DNA from: Knoxdaviesia capensis
Taxonomy: Eukaryota > Ascomycota > Sordariomycetes > Microascales > Gondwanamycetaceae
Length of the DNA stretch: 64,000 nt
Reading direction: 5' to 3'
Assembly: GCA_001510575.1 (NCBI GenBank)
Contig: LNGK01000008.1
Span: 2,086,077 to 2,150,076, forward strand
This document shows positions 10,169 to 20,376 of this stretch, piece by piece. The position numbers were made by a program, and so were the translations under genes. The stretch's first letter is position 1, and each line of letters begins with the position of its first letter. The notes beneath the pieces are model-generated. The model did no database searches. It had not been told where the DNA came from and saw only the letters and a list, made by a program, of their open reading frames with translations.

Positions 10169-12066
10169 ATGCTCAACGTATTGAGATGCATTTTGCCGGC
10201 AACGTCCCGTGGCGGAGCGCGAAGCGCGGTTCGGCGCGAGCTCAGGCGCTGCATAGTCTTCTCAACCGCTAACCCTAACTTCACCACGCGTCACGACCCA
10301 ACGATACCTCCTTTCTGCTTACGAACGCCTACCCTTTCCACACGCCCCTTTTCCGGGTTTGCGAGCGGCGCCGATACCATATACGCCATATCAACAGGTT
10401 CTGGGCGTGCAGGAATAGTTGTTATCCGAATATCCGGATCAGCATGTCTCAACATCTACAAGTCGCTCTGTCCAGGCGCCAAAGCCCCTCGGCCACGGTT
10501 CGCAACCGTCCGTACCCTGATTGATCCCACGGATCCCGATCGCAGACTAGTCCTTGATCCGTCTGCTATGATACTGTACTTTCCCGGGCCGAAGAGCGTC
10601 ACTGGGGAAGATGTCCTGGAACTCCACGTGCACGGTGGTGTGGCCACCGTTAAGGCCGTGCTGGCAGCCATACCACGGTGCGGAGCCACCCACCAAGAAG
10701 CAGACATTCTCCAACAACGGACAGTCATCCGCCACGCCGAACCGGGAGAATTTACCCGGCGCGCCTTTCTCAACGACCGGCTCGACCTGGCGCAAGTGGA
10801 GGCGCTGAGCGACATGCTGTCCGCCGAAACCGAACAACAGCGCCGCGCCGCCGTGCGCGGCAACTCCGGCGCCCTCGGCCGGCGATACGAGCAATGGCGA
10901 GCCGAGCTGCTCGAAGCACGCGGCGAGATCGAGGCGCTGATCGACTTTTCCGAGGACCAGCACTTCGACGAGTCCCCCACCGAGCTGCTCGCCAGCGTGG
11001 CCTCCCAGATCTCCTTCATTCTCAGCGGGATCCGCGCGCACGATGCCGGGAGCCAGCGGAGCGAGCTGTTGCGCAGCGGTATCCGGATTGCGCTGCTCGG
11101 CCCGCCGAACGCGGGGAAAAGCTCGCTTATGAACCTCGTGGTCGGGCGGGAGGCGTCGATTGTGTCGGCAGAGGCTGGGACGACGCGCGATGTGGTGGAG
11201 GTCAGCTTGGATATTCGCGGGTTCTTGTGCTCGTTTTCAGATACTGCGGGGTTTCGGGGAACCACGAGCATTTCGGCGAATGGCGAATCAACGGAGACCA
11301 TTGGCCTGGTGGAGATGGAAGGCATTCGTCGAGCCCGGACCAAGGCCGAGCAGGCAGACATTGTGCTTGTGTTGGCCTCCGTCGAGACGGACACGACAGG
11401 TAACCCGTTTATCAACTATGATGCCGAGACCTTAGCCCTGGCAGCGGCGGCACAATCGTCCATGGTCATTATCAACAAGACGGACCGTGTAACACCGGGC
11501 CAGCTTACAAGGCTCATTACCGACTTCCGGCAGACCGTTCTCAGCAACACTCCCAAACTATCCGACATACAGCTGCTTGCTGTTTCCTGCAGCGACGCGC
11601 AGAAGAGCCTGGCCACCAGTGACAACCCGGGAAACATCCACATGCTGACAAACCGCCTGGTGGAGCAGTTCGAATCCATGACAGAGCTGCCCGTCGACAT
11701 GCAAGACCTGCTCGGCGTAACGGACCGGCAGCGGCAATTACTCGAAGAATGCCGGACCCACCTCGACCAGTTCATGGCCCGCGCCGAGTCCCGCAGTGAA
11801 GACACCGGCGTTCGGGAAGGCGACTACGCCGATAGCGACATTGTGCTCGCGGCGGAAGATCTGCGGTACGCGGCGAACTGCCTGGCGCGAATCACGGGCC
11901 GCGGCGAGATTCCCGATGTGGAGGAGGTACTGGGGGTTGTGTTCGAGAAGTAAGTTTTGACTCAGCCCCTTTGCTGCGATATTTTATGAACGCCCTCGAA
12001 TCCTAGGGTTAGACGTGCTAACGGACGGTGTTGGTCGCGTGCTCTAGGTTCTGTGTAGGAAAATAA
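10169..12066 (+). CDS. mss1: Mitochondrial tRNA modification GTPase MSS1 (MnmE/TrmE family; 2 exons)
   Basis: With the GidA/Mto1 partner, this GTPase installs the 5-aminomethyl-type modification on wobble uridine of mitochondrial tRNAs. Exon 1 is 10169-11949 and exon 2 only 12048-12066, giving 599 aa. The basic N-terminus (about 60 residues) fits mitochondrial import. The TrmE N domain (DTIYAISTGSGRAGIVVIRISG) binds the formyl-folate donor. The G domain shows G1 GPPNAGKSS (near residue 310), G2 AGTTRDVVE, G3 DTAG and G4 NKTD (near 434). Without splicing the frame stops just after VFEK; the 98-nt intron (GTAAGT, branch GTGCTAAC, acceptor CTCTAG) yields EKFCVGK-stop, the universal catalytic-cysteine C(I/V)GK tail. 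That match makes the splice call strong. The first ATG in frame was chosen. Confidence 0.96.
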
Positions 12067-12744
12067 GCGCGCGTGTATTGATGTGTACGAAAGGCGACGA
12101 AGTCAGTGTAAGAGAATGTATAAATGAAAGGCAAAAGCTCCTGATTGAATGCTATGTCTAATCTAAACCCAAATGATGAAAAAAAAAACAGACCCAAGAA
12201 TCCAAAGAGAAGAAAAGAGAAGATGAAGAAGAAAGGAAAAGCAACAGAAAAAAGGTTCGAATACACTCCTCAGAGCGCATGGAACAACTCTGGACAAAAC
12301 AGCTCCTGAATGCTGCCGAATGATCCTGATCCGGGCAATGACGCCCAATCTATGTGCAAGTCTATATGTGGTGTGCAATGCAAGGTTTCCAACTCCGATG
12401 AAATGCAGGGAAGAAAGCAAAGAAAAAAACAGGACCCCTAAACGGTGAAACCCCCCAAGACTCTATTCCGTCCGACTGATGTTCCTCCACGATGCAGAAA
12501 TGTGACTTGAATCAAGTGTATAGAAAAAAAAACCCCGAAAAAACAAAAGGCAAGAAAAAACAAATTGGGGGAAAACGCCGAAAAATGCAGAACGCCGATG
12601 TATGCAGTGGTGCAAGCGAGACCGGCCCGCGAGCACATGGGAGATGTTGTGTGTGTCAGTGCTGCATGTAGTTGGGTGAAGCGCCCGAAACCCCCGGGGA
12701 ACCCGCGAGAGAGAGAGGGAGAAGCGCGGCAATGGCCCGGCAGT
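12067..12744. other. Spacer between convergent mss1 and the 63-aa gene
   Basis: This is AT-rich 3' flanking sequence of two converging genes, with several short A tracts (12180, 12425, 12525) that could serve as polyadenylation context. No coding or RNA feature is supported. Confidence 0.55.
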
Positions 12745-12936
12745 CTAGAAGTAGCGGGACGGCTTAGCATCGGAGTCCTTCTTGGACTCGTCGCTGTCGT
12801 CGGTGGTATTGTAGCCCGAGCGGCCCTTGGGCTTGGGCTTGTTGGAGTCATCGTCGTTGCCGCCCGAGGGCACGTTGTATCCACTGCGGCCGAAGAGGGC
12901 GACGGGGGCCGGGGCGTAGGTGGTGAAGGCAGCCAT
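12745..12936 (-). CDS. Small hydrophilic protein with two GRSGYN repeats, 63 aa
   Basis: I do not recognise a named family. The complete frame runs from the ATG at 12936 to a stop at 12745. Codon use is extremely biased to C/G-ending optimal codons (GCC, ACC, AAG, AAC, GAC), which argues for a real, highly expressed gene despite its length. The protein opens with a short apolar stretch (FTTYAPAPVALFG) and has GRSGYN twice (near residues 16 and 38). It is otherwise rich in D, S, K and N and ends KPSRYF, so it is predicted to be disordered. No signal peptide or membrane segment is seen. The sense-strand leader upstream is pyrimidine-rich with a six-base repeat. Function is unknown; a stress- or growth-phase-abundant hydrophilic protein is only a guess. 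Confidence 0.72.
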   Translation of the reverse strand: MAAFTTYAPAPVALFGRSGYNVPSGGNDDDSNKPKPKGRSGYNTTDDSDESKKDSDAKPSRYF

Positions 12937-12997
12937 TTTGAGGTGTGGTTTGGTGTGAGGTGAAAGTGGGAAATAGAGCAGATTGGAGGTGGGTGGT

Positions 12998-13025
12998 GAA
13001 GGTGAAGGTGAAGGTGAAGGTGAAG
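12998..13025. repeat. GGTGAA hexanucleotide array
   Basis: About five tandem copies of ggtgaa lie in the leader of the 63-aa gene, so the transcript would carry TTCACC repeats ahead of the start codon. Confidence 0.8.
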
Positions 13026-13706
13026 TCGAAAGTGAAGAGAGATTATCGAATCCGGTTGTGGAAGATGGGTGGTGAAGATGTTAAATAGATCTGAGGGTTG
13101 AGGTTGTGTGGTGGATGGCGAAGATGGAGTTGGAGTTGAGATGTTAGATATTGGAAGAGTATGTGATGATACTGATCGGAGGAGAAGAAGTATTGAAGAG
13201 ATGATGATGCTGTTGTTTGATGATGGTGATAATAATGTCTTCTCATAAACCCAAGGAGGAAGCGAGACACCCGCTCGATATATATACATGAACATCGCAT
13301 CTTCGATGACAGGCGGAAGAGAAAAGAAAAAACGCCATCGCCAAAATCGCGAGAGAGCCTCATCTCAGCATCCAGGCCAACCCAGAGTTGACGTCTGAAG
13401 GTTGCGTCTCCAGACATGCGGAAACTTGCTGGAAACTTGTGTCCCAATGCACAGGCGTGCACAAAGGCCAGCCAGAGCCCAGCAGGATCCAGAAATAGAT
13501 CGGCGAGGATTAAGGGTTTCTCCTGGGTTTGTTCCCTTTGGGAAAGGACTCGATCGAGTCAAGGGAAACAGGCAGATACGTTGAAATGCTGGTGTGGGTG
13601 TTTTTTGGTTCCGATGCTGTTACATCGGCGGTTGGGGACAAGGCTTCCCAGGCAAAAGCAGCAGATTGAAGGCCGAAGGTGAGACTGACCGAGAGTCAGC
13701 CCACAC

Positions 13707-13732
13707 CCTCTCTCTCTCTCTCTCTCTCTCTT
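13707..13732. repeat. (TC)n microsatellite
   Basis: This is an uninterrupted CT/TC run of about 13 copies in gene-free DNA. Confidence 0.9.
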
Positions 13733-14460
13733 CGTGCAAGTCTGACGGAACACCCACACCCCGCCCCTCTCCCTGCGTTCCCCCACCACGCGTGTATCCT
13801 CTCTCGGGCCCTTACTGCTCGCTTATAGGCACGGTAGTCGTTCTGGGCTTAGTGGGACTCCCTCCCAGGCATCCTTACACGCCCACAGCCGCGGTCTTCG
13901 CATTCCGGCCGCCAGCCAACCAGGCGCCAGAAACGCTGTTCTGGAAGCGTTTCGCAGGCCTTGGAACCGGGCGAGAGACCCTTGTCCGTCAGTCAATAAT
14001 GTGTCCAAAAGACAGGCATGCCCATCCCATAAGTCTCCAAAGTGGACGACATCCCCGCACAGACGTTGTGAATGGAATCTTCAGACGACAAGACTCCAAG
14101 GAAACATTTCTGGAGGAGGGTTTTTCGTTTCCCAAGCTGTCAAAAATTAGAAGGGTGCCTTACCTGGGATCGATCCACATGGGAGCCTGTCAGGTCGATT
14201 GACGAATCATCATGTCTCCACGGCATGTCTCCAGAAGACTGTATCTCCATGATTATTTCAAGGAGGTTCCCGGAAAACCCAAGGCAGGGGAGACGCGCGA
14301 AAGACACCTTGTACTGAACTCTGCCTCAGCCAGATAGCCCGGGCGCAAAAATACTCAAAATGTTGCCCCCGTCCCCGGATCGAACACATTCCGTAAGGCT
14401 TTGAAAAGTCTCTTTAAGATGGTGTGGGTAGCACTACCTGCGGTTCAGGACAGAGAGACA

Positions 14461-14478
14461 GTGTGTGTGTGTGTGTGT
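14461..14478. repeat. (GT)n microsatellite
   Basis: This is a perfect GT run of about nine copies in gene-free DNA. Confidence 0.85.
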
Positions 14479-16674
14479 ACTCCAGACTCTGGTCGAGTGT
14501 GCTAGGAAAGTGCACTGCATGTCGTCGCATCCACAGGTACTGTACCAGGTGAAAAGAGAGGCGGTAATGCGACACATGCACACGCGCGCGTTGGGGGCGT
14601 GCTAACAACGCCCACGCCCCAGACCGGAAACAGAAAGGACGCCAGCCCGAACTTTCGGGCTCGCCGGGCAGTGTGACGGCAGCGAGATGTCAAAAGTGCA
14701 GAGCCCAAGGAAACACCAGGGGAAAAGCCTAGGGGAGAGAGAAAAAAACACTCCGGAAATCAGGAACAGGACACATTCACACGCACATTCACACACACAC
14801 TCAAACACAAACAGATGAGAGATCAATTAGAAAATCCGGCAAGTTTCCCACCTCCCGGACATTGACAGGCAGAGAGAAAATGCCCTGCAGACCCTGGTGA
14901 TCGCCGTTCTGCGTGGATTGGCTCTGTCTTCCGCTACGGCCTGAAGCCTACTCTGGCGTTTGACTGGCTGGAAAAGCAAAACGGGCCAATTGCGACTCTG
15001 GAGCCATGGGCAGTGCAAAAACACCCAGTGGAGGTGCGATGGGCCCTATGAGAAGCGCAACTAACTCCAGGGAGGGAGGGAGAAGTGGGTGTGAATGGTG
15101 TGGTAGTGGTGGTGGTGGCCCCCTCACGTTCCCCCCCTGCTTCGCCCATTGGGAACAAGAGTCACTAACAAGGGGGGTTCGGAAACTTTCCAGACAGGGC
15201 AGGGTGAAGAATGTGCGGACAGAGACACATACACGCCCGGTGGGAGATGCACACAGGCACACGGCCATAAGCATCCTAACCAACATGCCGGGAGGACTCC
15301 AATGCGCAGACCCATATGCACGGTGGGTTCTAGTCGCAGGTAGTGCTTATGTGGTGGGCGATATGCATGCATGTGCCTGTCAGAGACCGAGGATGTGAGT
15401 CAAACCCGCGTGCATACACCAGATAATAGAAAAAAAAAAGAAGAAAAAAAGGGAATAAATCTCACCGATGGGATGTTTATTCCCCAGTTAGCCGAGGAAC
15501 AGACCTCGAGGCCACATGTATGCGGGCGCAGAACAACACCTTTTTGGCAAGATCTGGGATGCGAAGATACTGTGTGTGGTCGAGATCGTGGCTTGTGTTG
15601 CGGCAAAGACTTGCGTTGAGTGTGTGTGTGTGTGTGTGTCTCCGCCATATCGCCTTGTCTATCAATAGCACACACATCCACAGTCGCGCCTAAGTCTGCC
15701 GCGTTGGCGTCTGTTTTGCCGGTTTGTTGGGGGGTTTAGACGATTAGATGAACGGCCGCGGGTACCTGTCTGTGGTGATGATGTCTCGACGTCAGGGTTA
15801 GGGTTCATCTCACTTACACCACCCACACCACATACGTAGGACAGATCCGTCTCGGACAATTCCCGCTCCCGTGCTGACTGAAGATGACTCGGACATCATC
15901 AATGACAGCCTGGACTCGCCGCGACTTCGGCGGCTCCCTCAGCAAAAGGACACGGATCAACAAGGTGAAAGGCCGCTCACCTGGTTCAAACTCGCCGAAC
16001 AGGACCCAAAAGACACCGATGACCAGACACCGACGTTAGGGTTTGGGGTTGGCCGCTCCGGGCTGTGCTCCGCCACCATCAGGTCAAAAGGCCCTGCCCG
16101 GTGCACGTACTGTCAACTTTTCTGCTGTTTGCTTCCGCCCTCCGGGTTCCTCCGATACCAAGCAGTCATGATGGAAAGTTCTTCAGGCTTCCTGCCGAGA
16201 GCATACGTCGTTTGGCACGTTGATATCTCGCCGTGGGAGCTGGACGATGCTCCTGCAAGCTGAGTGAGGATGCCTTGGGGAAGCAGGAATTGGCGGAGAG
16301 AATTGCTACCGCTAAGAAGCTCACGGACGCTGGGGAGATAGGCGGCAGGAACCTTTGCAAGTCGGAGGCCTTTGCTGATGCTGAAAACTTGTAGGCAGTC
16401 TTCGGTTCGAGATTGAAGAGCATCAATGACGAACGAGGGTTGACGTTCGTTCATGGGTCGCGAAGGAACCGGGGGCTATGCAGTCACATGACTGCCGTCT
16501 ACACGCCCTGCTCACCTGCTCAGCGTAAACGGCAGGAACCACCGATCACGAGACAACGGCGGGCCGGCTTCTAGCTTGAGTTCTAGAATGTGCATGACCG
16601 CATTCCTTAGTCAGACATTTCAACTACATGCCTTACTCCCGATTCCTCAGCCGCCTCCGATCTCTCTTCTCCAT

Positions 16675-18687
16675 ATGACCGACAACCAAATCCGGCGCCC
16701 GCCGTATGTGCCCCTCGACGTCCCGAGCAAGTCGATCCGCCTGCTCCACCTGCTCCCGGCCGCCCTGGAGTCCTCGCCGCTGCGATGTAAGCTGGCCACC
16801 GTGTCTCTGGCGACCGAGCCGCCGCCGTCGTTCGAAGCGCTGTCGTACGTCTGGGGCGAGCCGGACTTCTCGGAGTCGATCGCCGTCGATCTCGGCGCCG
16901 ACGCGGGGAGCAGGCCATGCAGCATCACGCCGACGCTGGCGCAGGCACTACGGCGGCTGCGGCGCAAAGCCCACGTGCGCGTGGCGTGGGCCGACCAGAT
17001 CTGCATCAACCAGGACGACCTGGCCGAGCGCGCCAGCCAGGTGGTGCTGATGGGCGAGCTGTATCGCACCGCAACCCGCGTGGTCGCGTGGCTGGGCATG
17101 CCGCCGCACGCCGGCTTCGAGGGCGCCGTGCTGCGGCTGCGCCACTGGCTGGTCGGCCTGCACGCCGGCACGCCGATCCCGCGGCTCTTCCTGTCGGCCC
17201 CGGCGTCGGCGTGGACGCCGCCGGTCATCCGCCGCCGGCTGACGTACGCGGTTGGAAGGTTTGCCCCGATCGCCGCGGTGCGGCTGCACATGCAGGCGAA
17301 AGAGGTCCGCACGCTGGAGCGGCTGTACCAGCTGATCACGGCGGTCGAGAACATCCCGTACTGGACGCGCATGTGGATCGCGCAGGAGTTCATCCTCGCC
17401 GGGCAGACGCCGCAGCTGCTCCTGGGAAACCGCCTGGTGCTGGAGCCCGAGTTCCTGGAGGCGGCGGTGTGGGCGCGGTCCGACGGCCATCTGTTCCAGA
17501 TCCTGGTCGACCACCTGGAACGCATCCCGGCGGAGATCAACGCGCTCTCGGGGGGCAACAGCAGCAGGAGCAAGGCCAACGCCCACTCCCAGTCCCTGGA
17601 GACGAATATCAAGGATGCGCGTGCGCAGGTCGACCTGATCAAGTCTGGCGGCGTCCCCGAGGTTGGGTTTGTCGCGAGTATGCGCGCGCGGCGTGAGGTG
17701 GCTACCGGCCGGCGGGCGTTCTCGCGGTTGCTCTGCGACTCTTATGGCCTGCAGTGCGGAGACCCGCGGGACAAGGCGTATGCGCTGTACTCTCTCGTGC
17801 CCAGCACCTACGCTCTGCCAACGCCAGACTACTCTGCGCCCGTAGACAAAGTTCTGCGGGACGTGGTGGCATGTATTCTCAAGGTTGAGAAGACACCGGG
17901 CTTGTACGACACAGTATCTCCAGCTTCACCGGACGCACCGTGGCCGTCGTGGACGCTCGGGATGGTGGGACCGCGAGCTATCGATACAGCCGCCCATTCC
18001 AAGTTCAATATCCAACGGGCGATTATCTTTGGGATCGGTGGCGCCAATGCCAGCGGCAAAGGCCCTGTTGTCCATCCACCAACTGTGGACAACTCGCACA
18101 CTCGTCTGACAGTGCACGGCTGGCCCGTAGACACCATCACAGCGGTCTCCCCGGTCCCGGAAATCTACGGATACCAGCAGATAATGGTGTCTGCGCTGGA
18201 GTGCATTGGAAAGGCCGACCAGCTCACATCCTCACGGCCCGAGAAGTCCTCACCAATCTTGCAGACCGCCCCCTCTGCGCTGATGGAGTACTTCACCCTG
18301 CTGAAAGAAGTCTCCAGCGTGCTCACCGTCGATCCCGAGACAGCATCAACACCGCTGTCCACTCTCATGGCCGCCGCCAGTCTCTCACCAACCGCGGACG
18401 AGGGCGTCAAAACCAAGATCAGCATGCTGATGTTCAAGAGCATGGAGCTTGAGGATAGCAGGCTGTTCTGCACGGCGGCCGGCTTTGTTGGGTTCACATA
18501 CAAGATGCACGAGGCCCAGCCGGGAGACCAGGTGGCGGTTATCTCGGGATGCGACTACCCGTATGTCCTCCGGCGGAAAGGTGGTGACTGGATCATGGTT
18601 GGCTCCGCCTACGTGTCCGGTATCATGCAGGGAGAGTTTGTTGAGGCGGCAGGGGGAGTGGAGCCTACGGCGCTCGTTGTTGTATAG
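16675..18687 (+). CDS. HET-domain (heterokaryon incompatibility) protein
   Basis: This is a single-exon 670-aa frame. The N-terminal HET domain (about residues 50-150) is well preserved: FEALSYVWGEPDFSESI, then WADQICINQDDLAERASQV, then MGELYRTATRVVAWLGM. These are the three conserved HET blocks. Such domains trigger cell death or growth arrest on non-self fusion in a few characterised loci; most paralogues have no known function. The C-terminal two thirds shows the usual HET-gene layout: a helical middle with a MWIAQEFILAGQTPQLLLG block, a YGLQCGDPRDKAYALYSLV block, and a final domain with LFCTAAGFVGFTYKMHEAQPGDQVAVI and GSAYVSGIMQGEF motifs. I chose the ATG at 16675 (MTDNQIRRPP) because earlier in-frame ATGs add an unlikely apolar leader. 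No partner gene such as a NACHT or SesB type is adjacent. Confidence 0.93.
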   Translation: MTDNQIRRPPYVPLDVPSKSIRLLHLLPAALESSPLRCKLATVSLATEPPPSFEALSYVWGEPDFSESIAVDLGADAGSRPCSITPTLAQALRRLRRKAHVRVAWADQICINQDDLAERASQVVLMGELYRTATRVVAWLGMPPHAGFEGAVLRLRHWLVGLHAGTPIPRLFLSAPASAWTPPVIRRRLTYAVGRFAPIAAVRLHMQAKEVRTLERLYQLITAVENIPYWTRMWIAQEFILAGQTPQLLLGNRLVLEPEFLEAAVWARSDGHLFQILVDHLERIPAEINALSGGNSSRSKANAHSQSLETNIKDARAQVDLIKSGGVPEVGFVASMRARREVATGRRAFSRLLCDSYGLQCGDPRDKAYALYSLVPSTYALPTPDYSAPVDKVLRDVVACILKVEKTPGLYDTVSPASPDAPWPSWTLGMVGPRAIDTAAHSKFNIQRAIIFGIGGANASGKGPVVHPPTVDNSHTRLTVHGWPVDTITAVSPVPEIYGYQQIMVSALECIGKADQLTSSRPEKSSPILQTAPSALMEYFTLLKEVSSVLTVDPETASTPLSTLMAAASLSPTADEGVKTKISMLMFKSMELEDSRLFCTAAGFVGFTYKMHEAQPGDQVAVISGCDYPYVLRRKGGDWIMVGSAYVSGIMQGEFVEAAGGVEPTALVVV

Positions 18688-19177
18688 TAGGTTCGACCTG
18701 TGCACATTGCCGTGTAAGTTGGCAGGATATCTGCACATAGATACCCAGTATCGTCTCAAGAATCAGGGACTATGCTTATCTCTATTGCCGGCAGTCCAGT
18801 TGACTGATTCAAATGCCTGGCGTGACTGCGTAAGGTTTGTGGTGGGGGAGTGAGATTACACATATCCGTAGATTCCGTTGAGTTCCCACCACGGACAATC
18901 GCCGGAGGTCCTCCCGGTAAGAAGAGAAGCACTCCGTAAGGATCAAAGTTCAATCTCAATATATCAAAAACTAGCAATTACTGTAGACGCTCTCTGATCT
19001 CCAAACTAAAAGCAAAGCCCCTTCTCTCTCTCTTCCATAGCCAAACGTTCCGCTTGTTCATCGCCCCCCGGCCAACGCCGGCGCTTTTACATCGGCCTGA
19101 CCGCGGAGGGCTGATGACGACAACAAAAAGCACCCAAAAATGCTACACCACTATAGCCGCTCCCGGGCCTGTTCGTC
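18688..19177. other. Spacer between convergent HET and SDR genes
   Basis: These are 3' flanks of two converging genes. Nothing beyond ordinary AT-richer flank with short CT runs near 19021 is visible. Confidence 0.5.
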
Positions 19178-20376
19178 CTACATATATGGCCGAACCTGCT
19201 CCTCCGACCACTCCCAGAACTTGGGCCCGGTGCCGTCTCCGCCGTCGCTGATGGGCTTCGAGGCAACAACAAGATCTTTCCGCATGGGGAGGAAGCGACC
19301 GAAAGGGTTGACTAAAGAGAACGCAAAAGAAGTGGGAGGTGTTAGTATGGAGACGAATGACGACATCTCGCGAACACCAGAATCAGAAGAAAAGGGACAA
19401 GAGGCCAACTCACCCCATCCGCCGGTCATCTCAATCCCAGCCTCCGGCGACAAGCCGGCGAAGATCTCGGTGTAGGCGCCGTTGATGGGCTCGGCGGCCA
19501 GGCTGCGGATGAGCATGCGCACGGCCTTGGAGTGGTTGCGCGTGAGCTCGGTCTTGAGGATGCCCGGGTGCACGGCGTGCGAGACGACGCCCTCGGCGCG
19601 GTGGCGGCGGGCGTACTCGACGCTGTGCAGGTAGTTCGCCAGCTTGCTCACGCCGTAGCGGAACTCGAACGACGGCTTGGGGATGTGGTAGTCGAGGTTG
19701 TCGAGGTCGATGCTGGTGCCGTGCGGCGAGTGCCTCTCGGCGGAGATCGAGCTGACCCACACCACGCGCACCGAGCTCGGCGGCTCGCGCGCGGCCGTGG
19801 CCACGAGCACCGGCGTCAGCAGCTGCGTCAGCAGGAACGTGCCGAGCCCGTTCACGCCCAGGTGGATCTCGTAGCCCTGCTTGGTCGTGGCGCCGGGCTC
19901 GGTGGTCCACACGGCGGCGTTGTTGAAGAGCACGTGCAGCGACGACTCCAGCGCCAGGAACGCGGTGACGGTCTCCTTGATCGTCGACAGGTCGGCCAGG
20001 TCGAGCTTGATGAACACGAGCGTGCCGGTCGAGTCGGGGTGCAGCGCCTTGATCTCCATGATGGCCTTCTTGGTCTTCTCTTCCGATCGCGCGAGGGCGT
20101 ACACGCGGGCGTTTTTCGCGTACAGAATGCTGGCGACCTGCTTGCCGAGGCCGGTGTTGGCGCCGGTGACGATGTACACCTGGAGGGCAACAGTCAGTGA
20201 CTTTTGGTTAGTTATCGTGTCTTTCTATCGCCATTGACTATGCGACAATCGTTTGACCCCCTCAGTCTGGAAAATGGGGAAGGACTTCGTACTTTGCCCT
20301 TGAGATCCGGCAAGTCCTTCTCGGTGAAGTCAGCCTTGGGCGGCATCACCTTGCTCCAGGTCTCCCAGATAGTCAT
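19178..20376 (-). CDS. Short-chain dehydrogenase/reductase (retinol-dehydrogenase-like; 3 exons)
   Basis: This is a classical NAD(P)-dependent SDR with unknown substrate. Exons 20376-20293, 20179-19414 and 19311-19178 join in frame to 327 aa. Splicing of exon 1 to 2 gives LKGKVYIVTGANTGLG, with the cofactor-binding TGxxxGxG at residues 33-40. NNAAV replaces the more usual NNAG, VVWVSSISAE supplies the catalytic serine, and YGVSKLANYLHSVEYA supplies the YxxxK pair. The MTIWETWSK opening and WEWSEEQVRP ending are common in fungal proteins annotated as short-chain dehydrogenase or WW-domain-oxidoreductase-like. The predicted protein is cytosolic or ER-peripheral, with no clear signal peptide. 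The neighbouring genes give no substrate hint. Confidence 0.92.

Larger units (their letters stand above)
12937..16674. other. 3.7 kb gene-poor stretch between the 63-aa gene and the HET gene
   Basis: The left 400 bp is leader/promoter of the 63-aa gene. The rest has no open frame with codon bias or domain. It holds a GGTGAA hexamer array (about 12998-13025), a (TC)n tract (13707-13732), GT tracts (14461-14478 and 15620-15639) and telomere-like motifs at 15794-15805 and 16036-16042. A long non-coding transcript cannot be excluded. Confidence 0.5.

Noticed and set aside
10264..10280. Telobox-like ctaaccctaac in the mss1 5' region
   Set aside because: It lies inside coding sequence (TANPNF) and is explained by codons, so it was not counted with spacer motifs.
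12438..13295. 285-codon open frame on the - strand overlapping the 63-aa gene
   Set aside because: Its composition reflects CT-rich leader DNA read as His/Leu/Pro/Ser; the 63-aa frame inside it has far better codon bias.
13594..14202. 202-codon + strand frame
   Set aside because: It crosses the (TC)n tract (Leu-Ser repeats), has no domain and no bias; treated as non-coding.
14360..14390. Possible tRNA T-loop (ggatcgaac on + strand)
   Set aside because: The five bases on each side do not pair and no acceptor or anticodon stem could be built.
16576..16674. Upstream extension of the HET protein to 16588 or 16594
   Set aside because: It adds an apolar proline/leucine leader unlike HET proteins; the ATG at 16675 starts the usual polar N-terminus.
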